Below are positions 43,211-52,852 of a DNA stretch of 64,000 nt, piece after piece. This DNA is from Oscillospiraceae bacterium. Its GTDB lineage: Bacteria > Bacillota > Clostridia > Oscillospirales > Oscillospiraceae. Position 1 is the stretch's first letter. Each line of letters starts with the position of its first letter. Location: assembly GCA_009777235.1 (NCBI GenBank), contig WRMH01000009.1, positions 25,057 to 89,056 on the forward strand. Reading direction: 5' to 3'. The notes below the pieces were generated by a model. It ran no database searches and was not told the origin of the DNA. It worked only from the letters and a program-made list of their open reading frames with translations. The position numbers were made by a program, and so were the translations under genes.

Positions 43211-44734
43211 ATGGAAAACATCATTGAAGTAAAAAACATAACAAAAGCCTTTCCGGGGATAATCGCCAACAACGACATATCATTGGAAATTCGGCGCGGT
43301 GAGATATACGCGTTGCTTGGCGAAAACGGCGCGGGCAAGAGTACCTTGATGAACATACTCTTTGGCCTGTATAAGCCCGATCGCGGAGATATTATCCTGC
43401 GCGGAGAACGCGTAATAATTTCGTCTCCGGCTCACGCGGCATCCATGTCAATCGGAATGGTTCATCAGCATTTTCGCCTTGTCGAAGACTTTTCGATAGC
43501 CGAAAACATCGTGCTCGGCATTGAGCCGAAACATCGCTTTCTCGGCATACTTCCGTATGTTGGCATGACCTCCGTAAACCGCAAAATCGCGCAGTTGTCA
43601 CGGGATTTGGGACTCGATGTTGATCCCGAAATGAAGGTTTCGGATGCCGGGGTTTCCATCCGTCAGCGCGTGGAGATACTAAAAATGCTCTACCGCAACG
43701 CGGAAATATTGATATTTGACGAACCGACCGCGATGCTGGCCCCGCAGGAAATAGCATACTTGCTCAAAATACTCAAAAACCTCAAAGAGCAAGGCAAGAC
43801 CATCATCTTGATAACGCATAAGCTAAGTGAGGTCAAGGAAATAGCCGACCGGTGCGGCATCCTCAATCGCGGCAGGCTTATCGGAGTTTATGATGTCGCA
43901 AGCACATCCGCCTCGGATATGGCGGCCTACATGGTCGGCCGTGAGCTTGACGACGAGCTGCCTCCTCCGCCGCAGGATTTCGGAGATGTGGTGCTTGATG
44001 TATCAAACATGAGCGTGGCGCAGCGAGGCTTGAAATGTGTTGACGATGTGTCTTTTTCCGTGAGAGCCGGAGAGGTCTTTGCCATTGCCGGTGTGGATGG
44101 CAACGGACAAAAAGAGCTTGCCGACGCTCTTGCCGGTCTGATTGATGTCTCGGGCGGCAGCATTATGTTATCGGGGCAGGATATGACCCGGGCCTCGGTG
44201 CGTCAGCGCATAGAAGCCGGGCTTTCTTACGTGCCGGAGGACAGGCACGGCATCGGCTTGATATTGGATTTTCCGCTCAGGCATAATTTAGCCCTCAGAC
44301 GTTACTATGTTTCGCCTTTTTGCGTAAACGGCGTTTTTAAAGAGTCTGTATTTGATGATTTTTCAACCGGCCTTATAGAAAATTTTGACATACGCTGCGG
44401 ACAGGGCGGCCATACCGTCACACGCTCTATGTCTGGCGGCAATCAGCAAAAGGCAATAGTGGCGCGTGAGATCGAGCTTGCTTCCAAGCTCATGATTTTC
44501 GTACAGCCGACGCGCGGGCTTGACATCGGCGCCACACGCGCAATCCACAAGCATATCATGCGCCAGCGGGAGGCGGGTCACGCGATATTCCTTATCTCTA
44601 TGGAGCTTGACGAGATCAGAGTGCTTGCCGACACGATAGGCGTCATTTATGACGGGCGCATAAATCGTATCGCTCCGGCGCGTGAGCTGTCTACCGAGGA
44701 GATCGGCGAATACATGATGGGCGTTAAAGTTTAG
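43211..44734 (+). CDS. Nucleoside ABC transporter, double ATPase subunit
   Basis: 507 residues with two ABC domains, as in YufO/RbsA-type proteins. The N-terminal half has Walker A GENGAGKST, the Q-loop region MVHQHFRL and Walker B EILIFDEPTA. The C-terminal half has GVDGNGQKEL, the signature SGGNQQKAIVARE and LMIFVQPTRGLDIGA. The second half has a degenerate Walker A, as usual in this family. It drives import of the nucleoside captured by the lipoprotein. The ribosome binding site is weak (AAGTGG). Confidence 0.94.
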   Translation: MENIIEVKNITKAFPGIIANNDISLEIRRGEIYALLGENGAGKSTLMNILFGLYKPDRGDIILRGERVIISSPAHAASMSIGMVHQHFRLVEDFSIAENIVLGIEPKHRFLGILPYVGMTSVNRKIAQLSRDLGLDVDPEMKVSDAGVSIRQRVEILKMLYRNAEILIFDEPTAMLAPQEIAYLLKILKNLKEQGKTIILITHKLSEVKEIADRCGILNRGRLIGVYDVASTSASDMAAYMVGRELDDELPPPPQDFGDVVLDVSNMSVAQRGLKCVDDVSFSVRAGEVFAIAGVDGNGQKELADALAGLIDVSGGSIMLSGQDMTRASVRQRIEAGLSYVPEDRHGIGLILDFPLRHNLALRRYYVSPFCVNGVFKESVFDDFSTGLIENFDIRCGQGGHTVTRSMSGGNQQKAIVAREIELASKLMIFVQPTRGLDIGATRAIHKHIMRQREAGHAIFLISMELDEIRVLADTIGVIYDGRINRIAPARELSTEEIGEYMMGVKV

Positions 44735-44762
44735 CAGCCACTGATTTTATGAAAACTATTAA

Positions 44763-44820
44763 GCGTTCATAAAATTCATTCCGAGAGCGAAGCATGGATG
44801 CGAAGCGTCCGAACCATCTG
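44763..44820 (+). repeat. Structured repeat family A, copy 4 (5' half only)
   Basis: GCGTTCATAAAATTCATTCC, then GAGAGCGAAGCATGGATGCG and GAAGCGTCCGAACC. The first inner hairpin (GGATGC-GAA-GCGTCC) is kept. The right half is missing and replaced by family B copy f. Confidence 0.8.
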
Positions 44821-44824
44821 CTGA

Positions 44825-44855
44825 TAGAGGCGTAGGACTTGTGATTTTGTTAAAA
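44825..44855 (+). repeat. Repeat family B, copy f
   Basis: ATAGAGGCGTAGGACTTGTG continues to ATTTTGTTAAAAT, joined to the half copy of family A. It lies between the ATPase and the first permease gene and is codirectional with them. Confidence 0.75.
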
Positions 44856-44881
44856 TACATGATAGGTAAAGGGTTATATTT

Positions 44882-45991
44882 TTGAAGATTAAACGACTAC
44901 TTAGAAGCATAATAGGAGGCGAAAAAAGGCAGGCTTTCATTATTCCGCTGCTTGCTATTTTTTGCTCGCTCGTGGTGTCCGCCTTGCTGCTCCTTTCAAT
45001 GGGTCGAAACCCGTTTGTAGCTTTTCAGTCAATTCTCGCGGGCGCGGGGGTACTCGCAAAGCCGAATTATGCCGGAGGCAGAGGAATGGTCACCGATATC
45101 ATGATGACGCTTGCCGCGCTTACCCCGATGATATTTGCCTCGCTTGCAGTGACCGTCGCGTTCAAGGGCGGGCTGTTCAATATCGGAATTTCCGGGCAAA
45201 TGTTATTTTCGGGTTTTCTCGCCACCATACTCGTTGGATATTCTGACCTTCCCTCATACGTTGCCATACCGCTTGTACTTATCGTCGGAGCTGTTGCCGG
45301 AGCGCTTGTCGGCGGCCTGATCGGGATATTGAAATCAAAATTTAACATAAACGAAGTAGTCTCAAGCATCATGCTAAACTATATAATCATGTATGTTATC
45401 AGCTTCTTTATACTGACACGCTATGTTGACAGCATCACCCGAAATTCTTCCGCGATAAACGCTTCGGCGCGGCTTGTTTTTCAAAATTTCATGATCGGCC
45501 CATACAGGGCTGTATTGCCCGTTTTCATTATCCTTGCCATCGGAGCGGCCATCGCGATCAAATTTTTCTTGGATCGTACAAGGATGGGCTTTGATTTGCG
45601 GACGGTCGGATTGAACACCCAAGCCGCGCGTTATCTCGGCATAAGCCCGCAGCTCAACATCATGTTTGCCATGACATTTTCGGGAGCTCTGGCCGGGATT
45701 GCCGGAGTCATGCACTATCTCGGATATAACGACATGATTCCGCCGGGTTCTCTTTCGTCTATCGGATTTGATGCCATCGCCGTAGCTTTGCTCGGCAATT
45801 TAAACCCGATAGGGACGATCTTCGCGGCGGCTTTGATAACGGTCATATCTCAAGGGACGACCTATATGAGCAGCGTTTTGGATATTCAGCGTGAAATCGC
45901 CCAGGTCATAACGGGACTTATTTTGCTGTTTTCGGCATGTGGCGCGTTTTTGAGGCAGCTTCTCAGCCGCACGGGAGAGCGCACAGAATAG
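44882..45991 (+). CDS. Nucleoside ABC transporter permease (YufP-like)
   Basis: 369 residues. The start is TTG, supported by AAAGGG nine bases upstream and by the basic N-terminus MKIKRLLRSI. About nine to ten hydrophobic segments include GGLFNIGISGQMLFSGF and ALAGIAGVMHYLGYND, typical of the BPD_transp_2 permease family. The N-terminal helix is followed by an extended loop (AGAGVLAKPNYAGGRG). It forms the membrane channel together with the next gene's product. Confidence 0.93.
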   Translation: MKIKRLLRSIIGGEKRQAFIIPLLAIFCSLVVSALLLLSMGRNPFVAFQSILAGAGVLAKPNYAGGRGMVTDIMMTLAALTPMIFASLAVTVAFKGGLFNIGISGQMLFSGFLATILVGYSDLPSYVAIPLVLIVGAVAGALVGGLIGILKSKFNINEVVSSIMLNYIIMYVISFFILTRYVDSITRNSSAINASARLVFQNFMIGPYRAVLPVFIILAIGAAIAIKFFLDRTRMGFDLRTVGLNTQAARYLGISPQLNIMFAMTFSGALAGIAGVMHYLGYNDMIPPGSLSSIGFDAIAVALLGNLNPIGTIFAAALITVISQGTTYMSSVLDIQREIAQVITGLILLFSACGAFLRQLLSRTGERTE

Positions 45992-46002
45992 TAATGCTCA
46001 CA

Positions 46003-46045
<43 letters not shown>

Positions 46046-46064
46046 AAAGGTAAGGCAATAATAT

Positions 46065-47024
46065 ATGGACACTGTATTTATTGATGGCCTATCATACGGT
46101 ATACCGCTTCTTTGCATTGCAATCGGCGGTATATACAGCGAACGCTCGGGGATAATCAACTTGGCTCTCGAAGGCTTGCTCGGCATGGGCGCATTTACCG
46201 GCTCTTTGTTTGTGGCTTTCTTTGGCGGATTTTTTGTCCAACATTCATCCGTGCCGATGTACTTTGCTTTTCTCTTCGCAATGATTGGCGGCGCTTTGTT
46301 CGCCATGCTGCACGGCCTTTTATGCGTCAAATTGAAAGCAAACCAAGTAATATCCGGCGTTGTCATAAACATACTTGCCATAGCTTTTACGGGATTTTTC
46401 ACACGCCAGCTCAACTCACAGGTTTTCGGCCAGCCCTCCGACAGGATCAACCTCGGTGTGTCGGTTCGCTTCGATATCCCCTTTTTGTCCGACATACCCA
46501 TTATCGGCGCGGCTTTTCAGCGGGTTTATCCGTTCCAGCTCGTTATTATCGCCGTTGTTGTCCTCTCGTGGTACTTGCTGTATAAAACCCGTTTTGGCAT
46601 GAGGCTGAGGGCATGCGGCGACAATCCCCACGCGGTGGACGGCGCCGGAATCAGCGTTGCAAAAACACGTTTCGTTGCCGTTATGATATCTGGCGCGCTC
46701 GCCGGGCTCGGCGGCATGTCTTACGCATACTCCATAGCCGCGAGTTTTTCACCCGGTATTTATATGGGTACCGGATATCTCGCCATTGCCGCCCTCATCT
46801 TTGGAAATTGGCGTATCATGCCCACCGTGGCCGCCTGTATGCTCTTTGGTTTTGCGCGCTCCGGCGGACAAAGGCTCTCTCATCTGCTTGAGCTGCCCGC
46901 AAGCTATTCCGATCTTATTTTTACGTTGCCTTATGTGGTGACGCTGCTCGTTCTCATATTTTTCTCAAAATCAAACAAAGCCCCCCGCGCTCTCGGCGAA
47001 ATATACGACAAAGGCAAGCGTTGA
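46065..47024 (+). CDS. Nucleoside ABC transporter permease (YufQ-like)
   Basis: 319 residues with about eight to nine transmembrane segments. IYSERSGIINLALEGLLGMGAF is the family's N-terminal signature, and VAVMISGALAGLGGMSYAY the second. It pairs with the preceding permease. The gap carries the heptanucleotide repeat. It converges with ygfK with only two bases between the stop codons. Confidence 0.93.
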   Translation: MDTVFIDGLSYGIPLLCIAIGGIYSERSGIINLALEGLLGMGAFTGSLFVAFFGGFFVQHSSVPMYFAFLFAMIGGALFAMLHGLLCVKLKANQVISGVVINILAIAFTGFFTRQLNSQVFGQPSDRINLGVSVRFDIPFLSDIPIIGAAFQRVYPFQLVIIAVVVLSWYLLYKTRFGMRLRACGDNPHAVDGAGISVAKTRFVAVMISGALAGLGGMSYAYSIAASFSPGIYMGTGYLAIAALIFGNWRIMPTVAACMLFGFARSGGQRLSHLLELPASYSDLIFTLPYVVTLLVLIFFSKSNKAPRALGEIYDKGKR

Positions 47025-47026
47025 AA

Positions 47027-50000
47027 TCAGTGTACGTGCTCTTGTAAGAACCAGCTTTTGAATTTATTTAAAGATGCTTCTATCAGCCGCCAAATATCCG
47101 ATGGCAGCTTAGTATCGTCGCGGTGATCGGACACCACGCCGTCTAACCTGACGCGGATAGTACCGTCTTCCATCGCCAAGAAGCCGGGGTTTTCGCTTGC
47201 CAAAAAGTCTTGCTCATAGATGAAATAGGTAAACTTATCAAACTGCGGCGCGCTCGAATACGGGCAAAACACCTCGCAGTTTCCGCATTCATTGCACATA
47301 AAATCAATATGCACGATCTGTGTGCGCCCGTCTATTTTGACGCCGATGTTCGCCCTGTTCGGACATACGTCAACGCATAGGCTGCATACCGCCTCACACT
47401 CCAAGCAGCAAGCCGCTTCATCCGGCCTGCATTCATTGCAGTAGAGGATGCCTTTTTTTCCGATTGCGTCAGCTTCGTTTGTCCTGACATTTAAGTGCTC
47501 GTATTTATTAAATTCCGCTCCGGCAATGGCGGCGGCGCACTTTGCGGCATCCGCGATGGCCTCGGCAACCGTGGCCGGTCCTCTCTTCGCATCGCCGATT
47601 ATGTGTACATTTTGCTTATCGTATACGGCGAGCACGGCATCAACAATGCGGTTATCCGCAATGCTTCCGATTGCGGATATTATCGTATCTGCCGGTATTT
47701 CGACGCTCTCTCCCGTAGAAATCGGAGAGCACCTTCCCGATTCGTCCGGTTCTCCAAGCTCCATGACATTACAGGTCAAAACTCCGTTCACATGACTTGC
47801 CGGCGCCAAAAGCTCCAAAAGCTCTACTCCCTCGTTTTGCGCCAAAATAAGCTCTTCGCTGTCCGCGGGCATATAACGCTTTGTGCGGCGATATATGATC
47901 CTGACTTTTTTGACATCCTTTTGGCGCACAACGGCTCGCGCCACATCTATGGCAGTATTCCCGCCGCCAATCACCGCGATATTTTCTCCGAGCTTTACGT
48001 TTTCCGGCGTTTTCTTCAATCGGGCCAAAAATGGTATGGCGTTAATGGCAGTTCCCCTTTCAAGCTCGACCGAAAGCGATTTCCAAGCTCCTGTGGCAAT
48101 TATTACATGCTCATATCCATAAGCGCGGACCTTTTCTATGTCAACAACCCTCAGGCCGAGCCGTAAATTTATGCCCGCCGACAAAACAAGCTCTATATCT
48201 TTATCTATCGCGCTTTGAGCAATTCTAAACTCCGGTATGACATGGCGGACAATACCGCCCAGCGAGCTTTTCTCCTCATGTATAGTCACCGCGTGACCCG
48301 CCCCGGCGAGAAAATACGCCGCCGCAAGCCCTGCCGGGCCGCCCCCGATTACGGCGATTTTGCATTTTGATTTCGGCATACCTTTTTTGCCTATCCTCTC
48401 GGCCAAGACCGCTTCAAACGCGCCCTTTGCCGCCGCGAGCTTTTCCGCCCGGATATCAACGCTGCTGTCATAGAAGCCGCGCACACACCGGGTCATACAA
48501 TTATGTGAGCATATAGTTCCGGTAATGTGGACAAGGGGATTTTTTTCAATGATGACACGCAGAGCTTGGGCGTATTTTTTTTCTCCAATCAGCCGTAAAT
48601 ATGCCGGTACATCCTGCCCGAACGGGCAGCCGTCGCGGCATGGCGCTCTAAAGCAGTCTATCAGCGGTACTTTATCATCTATCTTCCGGCTTTTTTGTAT
48701 GTTCTCCGGCTTGGCATACATGGGGTTTATAAGCGTATTGTCAAAAAGTTCCTGAAGTTTTATGAGATTTACAAAACCGCCCGTTGCATCATTTTTTCTG
48801 AAATTATCATAGCCTGTCTCGCCGCTTTCCTCTTTGCAGCCCTCGCCGTCTGTCTCGCTCAATGCGCAGGCTATTTGATGAAGCCTCTCATAGCCTCCGG
48901 GTTTGAGTACTGTCGTGGCAAGGGTAATAGGCCATATGCCCGCTCTTGCGATGTCAAGAATATTCCTGACGTCCGCTCCGCCCGAGTAACTGATACGGAG
49001 GTCTCCGTCAAAAGCCTTTGATAATCGGTTTGCCACAGCCATAGACAGCGGAAATAGCGCACGGCCGGACATATACATTTCTTCACCTGAAAGTATATTT
49101 TGATCGTTTTGCACTGGAAATGTGTTTGTCAGCTTCACGCCAAACTCAAGCGACAGGCTGTCGGCAAGAGATTTTAGGCGCCGGAGCATCAAAACGGCAT
49201 CGTCAAATTGCAAATCGGCCAAAAAATGCCTCTCGTCAAAACTTACATAGTCAAATCCGAGCTTATTGAGCAAAGAGCGGGCATCTTCATACCCGAGCAG
49301 CGTCGGATTGCATTTAATAAAGGTGTGCAAGCCTTTTTCGCGGAGCAAATACGTTGCTATGCGTTCTATTTCGTCGGGCGGGCAGCCATGAAGCGTAGAG
49401 AGCGTGATCGAGTTTGAAATATTTGGTTTCAGGTTATCTATAAGCTGCTTGTCAACATATTTAAATCGCGTGAGGTTGTCTTTTGCCCATTGCGTACATG
49501 TTTTCCAATAATCCGTGTCCCCCGCATTTTTCAGACCCTCGATAAAACTGTCTATCTTTGCTGTTTGTATGCCTTCAAGGTCATAGCCGACGCTCATGTT
49601 AAACACAAAACCCTCGTCGCTGCCAAGCCCGAGTTCACGGCCCAGCAGAACTATGGCAAGCCATCCCTTAATATATTCATCCAAGGCTTGCGGCACATAT
49701 AGTTCTGTTGACCACTCTATATTATATCCTTCGTCCCCGGCATATATGCACGGTTTTGACACAGGCAAATCTTCCCCGTCTAAGACCTGCACGGTCTTGA
49801 GTTCAAAGAAGCGAGCCCCCGCCGCATAGCTTGCCACTAAGTTTTGCGCGAGCTGCGTATGCGGCCCTGCCGCCACGCCAAACGGCAGCTCAAGCCCTTT
49901 TCCAAAGATACTGCGCATCCGGCTTGGCTCATGGCTGTACAGCTTGTGAATACCAAATACTGTTTCGTCGGTTTCATACTCATTTAACGCCCATGTCATG

Positions 50001-50038
50001 AGCTGCCCGAATGGAATCTGCCTCATTAAATCACTCAT
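47027..50038 (-). CDS. ygfK: YgfK-type iron-sulfur flavoprotein (putative selenate reductase subunit family)
   Basis: 1003 residues. The N-terminal half resembles a dihydroorotate/dihydropyrimidine dehydrogenase barrel (FGVAAGPHTQLAQN, CPPDEIERIA). Next is a GltD-like cysteine section CRDGCPFGQD with IITGTICSHNCMTRC-type cysteines, then an NAD(P)-FAD domain (AVIGGGPAGLAAAYFLAGAG; VIGGGNTAIDVARA). The C-terminus has 4Fe-4S clusters (CSLCVDVCPNRA, CNECGNCEVFCPYSS). YgfK homologues occur with ssnA and selenium-dependent molybdenum hydroxylases in purine breakdown. The hydroxylase is not in this window. It overlaps ssnA by eight bases, with GGAG before the ATG. Confidence 0.88.
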   Translation of the reverse strand: MSDLMRQIPFGQLMTWALNEYETDETVFGIHKLYSHEPSRMRSIFGKGLELPFGVAAGPHTQLAQNLVASYAAGARFFELKTVQVLDGEDLPVSKPCIYAGDEGYNIEWSTELYVPQALDEYIKGWLAIVLLGRELGLGSDEGFVFNMSVGYDLEGIQTAKIDSFIEGLKNAGDTDYWKTCTQWAKDNLTRFKYVDKQLIDNLKPNISNSITLSTLHGCPPDEIERIATYLLREKGLHTFIKCNPTLLGYEDARSLLNKLGFDYVSFDERHFLADLQFDDAVLMLRRLKSLADSLSLEFGVKLTNTFPVQNDQNILSGEEMYMSGRALFPLSMAVANRLSKAFDGDLRISYSGGADVRNILDIARAGIWPITLATTVLKPGGYERLHQIACALSETDGEGCKEESGETGYDNFRKNDATGGFVNLIKLQELFDNTLINPMYAKPENIQKSRKIDDKVPLIDCFRAPCRDGCPFGQDVPAYLRLIGEKKYAQALRVIIEKNPLVHITGTICSHNCMTRCVRGFYDSSVDIRAEKLAAAKGAFEAVLAERIGKKGMPKSKCKIAVIGGGPAGLAAAYFLAGAGHAVTIHEEKSSLGGIVRHVIPEFRIAQSAIDKDIELVLSAGINLRLGLRVVDIEKVRAYGYEHVIIATGAWKSLSVELERGTAINAIPFLARLKKTPENVKLGENIAVIGGGNTAIDVARAVVRQKDVKKVRIIYRRTKRYMPADSEELILAQNEGVELLELLAPASHVNGVLTCNVMELGEPDESGRCSPISTGESVEIPADTIISAIGSIADNRIVDAVLAVYDKQNVHIIGDAKRGPATVAEAIADAAKCAAAIAGAEFNKYEHLNVRTNEADAIGKKGILYCNECRPDEAACCLECEAVCSLCVDVCPNRANIGVKIDGRTQIVHIDFMCNECGNCEVFCPYSSAPQFDKFTYFIYEQDFLASENPGFLAMEDGTIRVRLDGVVSDHRDDTKLPSDIWRLIEASLNKFKSWFLQEHVH

Positions 50039-51362
50039 TTATTCTGCTCCATATCTTCTGAGCCCTTTCGCGGCACAGCGCGTGGATTCTCTCCTCGTCA
50101 ATGCCGATAAGCTCACGATTTTTCATTTTTACTTCACCGTTTATTATTGTGGCCGTTATGCTCCGTCCGCTAATGCCAAAAAGCACATGACTGTCACAAT
50201 TGCCGGCCGTCATAGGGGTATGTGGTATATAGTCGCTGACCGCAATATCTGCGGCGGCGCCGGGCTCAAGTATGCCGATTTTGCTCTCAAAGCTGCGGGC
50301 GCACATTTTGGCATTATTGTAAAACAGCATTTGAGGCACTTCGCTCCAAGCGGCTCCCGGGTCTTTGAGAACGTGCTTGTGTATAATACCCGCGACTTTT
50401 TCAGACTCAAACATATCGTTTGTATAACCGTCTGTGCCAAGCCCTATCAGTATGCACCGCCGCATCATTTCCATACAGGGCGGTATGCCTACGGCGTTTC
50501 CCATGTTTGACTCGGGATTATGCACAACCATTGTATCCGTGTCCTTTATTATCTCCATTTCGGCTTCGTCCACATGGATGCAATGACCAGCAATTGTCTG
50601 CTTACCCAGTATATCATGACTATGCAATCTGTCAATTACACGTTTTTTATATTTTAACAAGCAGTCATTTTCATCTTCTATGCCCTCCGCGACGTGAATA
50701 TGAAAACCTATGCCCGCAGGGGTGTTTTCGCGGCAAAGCTCAATGGTGCTTTGCGAGAGCGTAAAGGATGCGTGCATACCCATCATAGCTTTTATCATAT
50801 CTGTTTTATCGGCAGCCGCGTATTTGATAAATTCGGCGTTTTCGGCTACGGCTTCGCGCATCTTTGCTTCGCCGTCCCTGTCCGATACCTCATAGCAAAG
50901 GCTTGTCCGCACACCAAGCTCACTTGCCGCCTCCGCGATTTTAAACAGGCTTCCCGCTATTTGACCATAGCTCGCGTGATGGTCAAATACTGTTGTACAT
51001 CCATTTTTTATGCAGTCAACATATGTGGCCATCGCGCTCATATATGTGTCTTCAATCAGCAGATTTCGGTCAAGAGTCCACCACAGGCCATCTAATATTT
51101 CGGGAAAACTTTTTGGAGCGTAGCCTTTTATAAAAAGCCCTCGCGCAAAAGCTGAGTATATATGATTGTGCGCGTTGATAAGTCCGGGCATTATAACGCC
51201 GCCTCTCGCGTCAATATATTCGGCGTCTTTGCATTTTTCGCGAAGCGCCGCGCTGTCGCCCACTTGCGCTATTTTGCGCCCGTCAATTAAAACAGCCCCG
51301 TTTTCTATAAGTCTGTTTGGAGTACCTCTTGTTATAAGACGCCCGTTTCCCACTATTAGCAT
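50031..51362 (-). CDS. ssnA: Putative aminohydrolase SsnA
   Basis: 443 residues of the metal-dependent amidohydrolase superfamily. Metal-binding HxH is in LINAHNHIYS, further histidines are in HIHVAEG and AGHCIHVDE, and the catalytic Asp is in GLGTDGYTND. It is close to guanine deaminase and chlorohydrolase-like enzymes, so deamination of a purine or related heterocycle is plausible (inference). GGGGAGG lies before the ATG. It is the first gene of an ssnA-ygfK operon and lies near a nucleoside importer, phosphorylase and DeoC. Confidence 0.88.
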   Translation of the reverse strand: MLIVGNGRLITRGTPNRLIENGAVLIDGRKIAQVGDSAALREKCKDAEYIDARGGVIMPGLINAHNHIYSAFARGLFIKGYAPKSFPEILDGLWWTLDRNLLIEDTYMSAMATYVDCIKNGCTTVFDHHASYGQIAGSLFKIAEAASELGVRTSLCYEVSDRDGEAKMREAVAENAEFIKYAAADKTDMIKAMMGMHASFTLSQSTIELCRENTPAGIGFHIHVAEGIEDENDCLLKYKKRVIDRLHSHDILGKQTIAGHCIHVDEAEMEIIKDTDTMVVHNPESNMGNAVGIPPCMEMMRRCILIGLGTDGYTNDMFESEKVAGIIHKHVLKDPGAAWSEVPQMLFYNNAKMCARSFESKIGILEPGAAADIAVSDYIPHTPMTAGNCDSHVLFGISGRSITATIINGEVKMKNRELIGIDEERIHALCRERAQKIWSRINE

Positions 51363-51489
51363 ATATGCCTCCCCCGCTTTTTAATTCATAATGCGTAGTT
51401 CGTAGTTATCCTGTATTGACTGCCGTATTTAAAATTATCGCTTAGTAAGGATAATTTATTGTTTTATCGAGTCGAAGGCTTGAATTAGA

Positions 51490-51750
51490 CTAATCACCAT
51501 AATGCCCTTTACAGGATAAAATTTCAAGTATCCCGTCTCTGATTCGGTAGACAAATCTATTAACATCATCAATTCGCTTGCTCCAAAAGCCGCTAAACTC
51601 CCCCTTTAACGGCTCCGGCTTGCCGATTCCGGAATAACCGTTTCGCTGTGAATCTTGAATTAGTTGATTAATTCGCTTGATGGTTTTTTTGTCTTGCGAC
51701 TGCCAGTAGAGATAATCGTCCCAAGCCTCCTCAAACCAAATTGTTTTCAT
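51490..51750 (-). CDS. Txe/YoeB-family mRNA interferase toxin
   Basis: 86 residues. FEEAWDDYLYWQSQDKKTIKRINQLI and the C-terminal RIRDGILEILSCKGHYG match YoeB-type RelE-fold toxins, which cleave mRNA on the ribosome; the final His-Tyr pair is the usual catalytic end. It overlaps the antitoxin stop by four bases. Confidence 0.93.
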   Translation of the reverse strand: MKTIWFEEAWDDYLYWQSQDKKTIKRINQLIQDSQRNGYSGIGKPEPLKGEFSGFWSKRIDDVNRFVYRIRDGILEILSCKGHYGD

Positions 51751-52013
51751 TCCGACACCTCAATAATATCGCGTTCTATGCCTTTACCGCTGTTTAGGGC
51801 ATAGACGCCGCGTCGAAGGTGAGCGAGATTGCTTTCGCTATAAAATGGGTCGAATTCGGTCGTTACTTCAAAAGGCAAACGTCTTTCGCGCAGCACAGCG
51901 CGAGCAAACATATTAAATGCCACCGTTGTGTTCATTCCGACTTGTAAGCAGAAGTCATCCAATTGTTTTTTTACGTCCGAATCCATACGAACGCTAAATG
52001 TTGTTTGTGACAT
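51747..52013 (-). CDS. RelB/DinJ-family antitoxin
   Basis: 88 residues from the ATG at 52013 (MSQTTFSVRMD), which has GGAGG eight bases upstream. The ribbon-helix-helix N-terminus (TFSVRMDSDVKKQLDDF) binds DNA and autoregulates the operon. The C-terminal part should wrap the YoeB-type toxin. The pair sits between ssnA and the phosphorylase gene, and was probably inserted into a catabolic gene cluster. Confidence 0.93.
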   Translation of the reverse strand: MSQTTFSVRMDSDVKKQLDDFCLQVGMNTTVAFNMFARAVLRERRLPFEVTTEFDPFYSESNLAHLRRGVYALNSGKGIERDIIEVSE

Positions 52014-52089
52014 AAACAAGACCTCCTATAAAATATGGATTAGACTATGCTACTATTATAACCTATTAGGTTCGTTTCGCCAATAGTTA

Positions 52090-52851
52090 TTAGTTATTCG
52101 CGCCGCTTTTAATCAATATCCGCACCGCTTCAACTGCCGCCGCTATAGCATGGCTTGTGTCGTGCACTTCTTTGCCGCAAAGCCCCTTTGCCGCGTTTTC
52201 CTGATTCCAAACAACGCTCAATATACACCCCGCTCTGACGCAAAGCGTCTGCGCGACAATGTAAAGGGCGGCGCTTTCCATTTCGGAAGCCAGACAGCCC
52301 GCCTTGATCCACGCCTGCCACTTATTTTTGAGCTCATATGAAACGGGCATCCGCTCGGGGCAGTGCTGCCCGTAGAATGAATCCTTGCATTGGACTACGC
52401 CCGCGTGCCAAGATAGATTGGTATTCTTTGCCGCCTGTATAAGGGCATTTGTCACATCAATACTCGCAATAGCGGGAAATTCAATGGGGATATATTCCCG
52501 GCTTGTGCCCTCCTGCCTTATTGCGCCGGTAGCTATGACCAAATCTCCGGCGTTTACTTTTTCGGCCATACCCCCGCAAGTACCTACGCGGATAAATGTA
52601 TCAACTCCGAGCTGTGCCAATTCTTCAACGGCAATAGCCGTAGACGGTCCGCCCATTCCGGTTGACATCACCAAGACCGGCTCACTCGCCGCCTCGCCCA
52701 TCCATGCCGTATATTCCCGGTTTTGCGCGTGAAAACGAGGATTATCAAGTTTTTCTGCAATGCCCTGCACACGACCGGGGTCTCCCGGTAAAATAGCATA
52801 GCGCGCGCCGCTTGCGTCCGCAAACCCTAAATGATATTGCGCATTTGGCAT
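52090..52851 (-). CDS. Nucleoside phosphorylase (uridine phosphorylase family)
   Basis: 253 residues. The phosphate-binding STGMGGPSTAIAVEELAQLG, the RVGTCGGM loop and the ribose-binding ASEMESAALY are present. The family splits nucleosides with phosphate to base and ribose 1-phosphate. Uridine phosphorylase is the best fit by length and motifs, but the base specificity is not certain. The start follows the deoC stop by one base, so the two are coupled: base release here, deoxyribose phosphate breakdown by DeoC. Confidence 0.9.
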   Translation of the reverse strand: MPNAQYHLGFADASGARYAILPGDPGRVQGIAEKLDNPRFHAQNREYTAWMGEAASEPVLVMSTGMGGPSTAIAVEELAQLGVDTFIRVGTCGGMAEKVNAGDLVIATGAIRQEGTSREYIPIEFPAIASIDVTNALIQAAKNTNLSWHAGVVQCKDSFYGQHCPERMPVSYELKNKWQAWIKAGCLASEMESAALYIVAQTLCVRAGCILSVVWNQENAAKGLCGKEVHDTSHAIAAAVEAVRILIKSGANN

Positions 52852-52852
52852 A

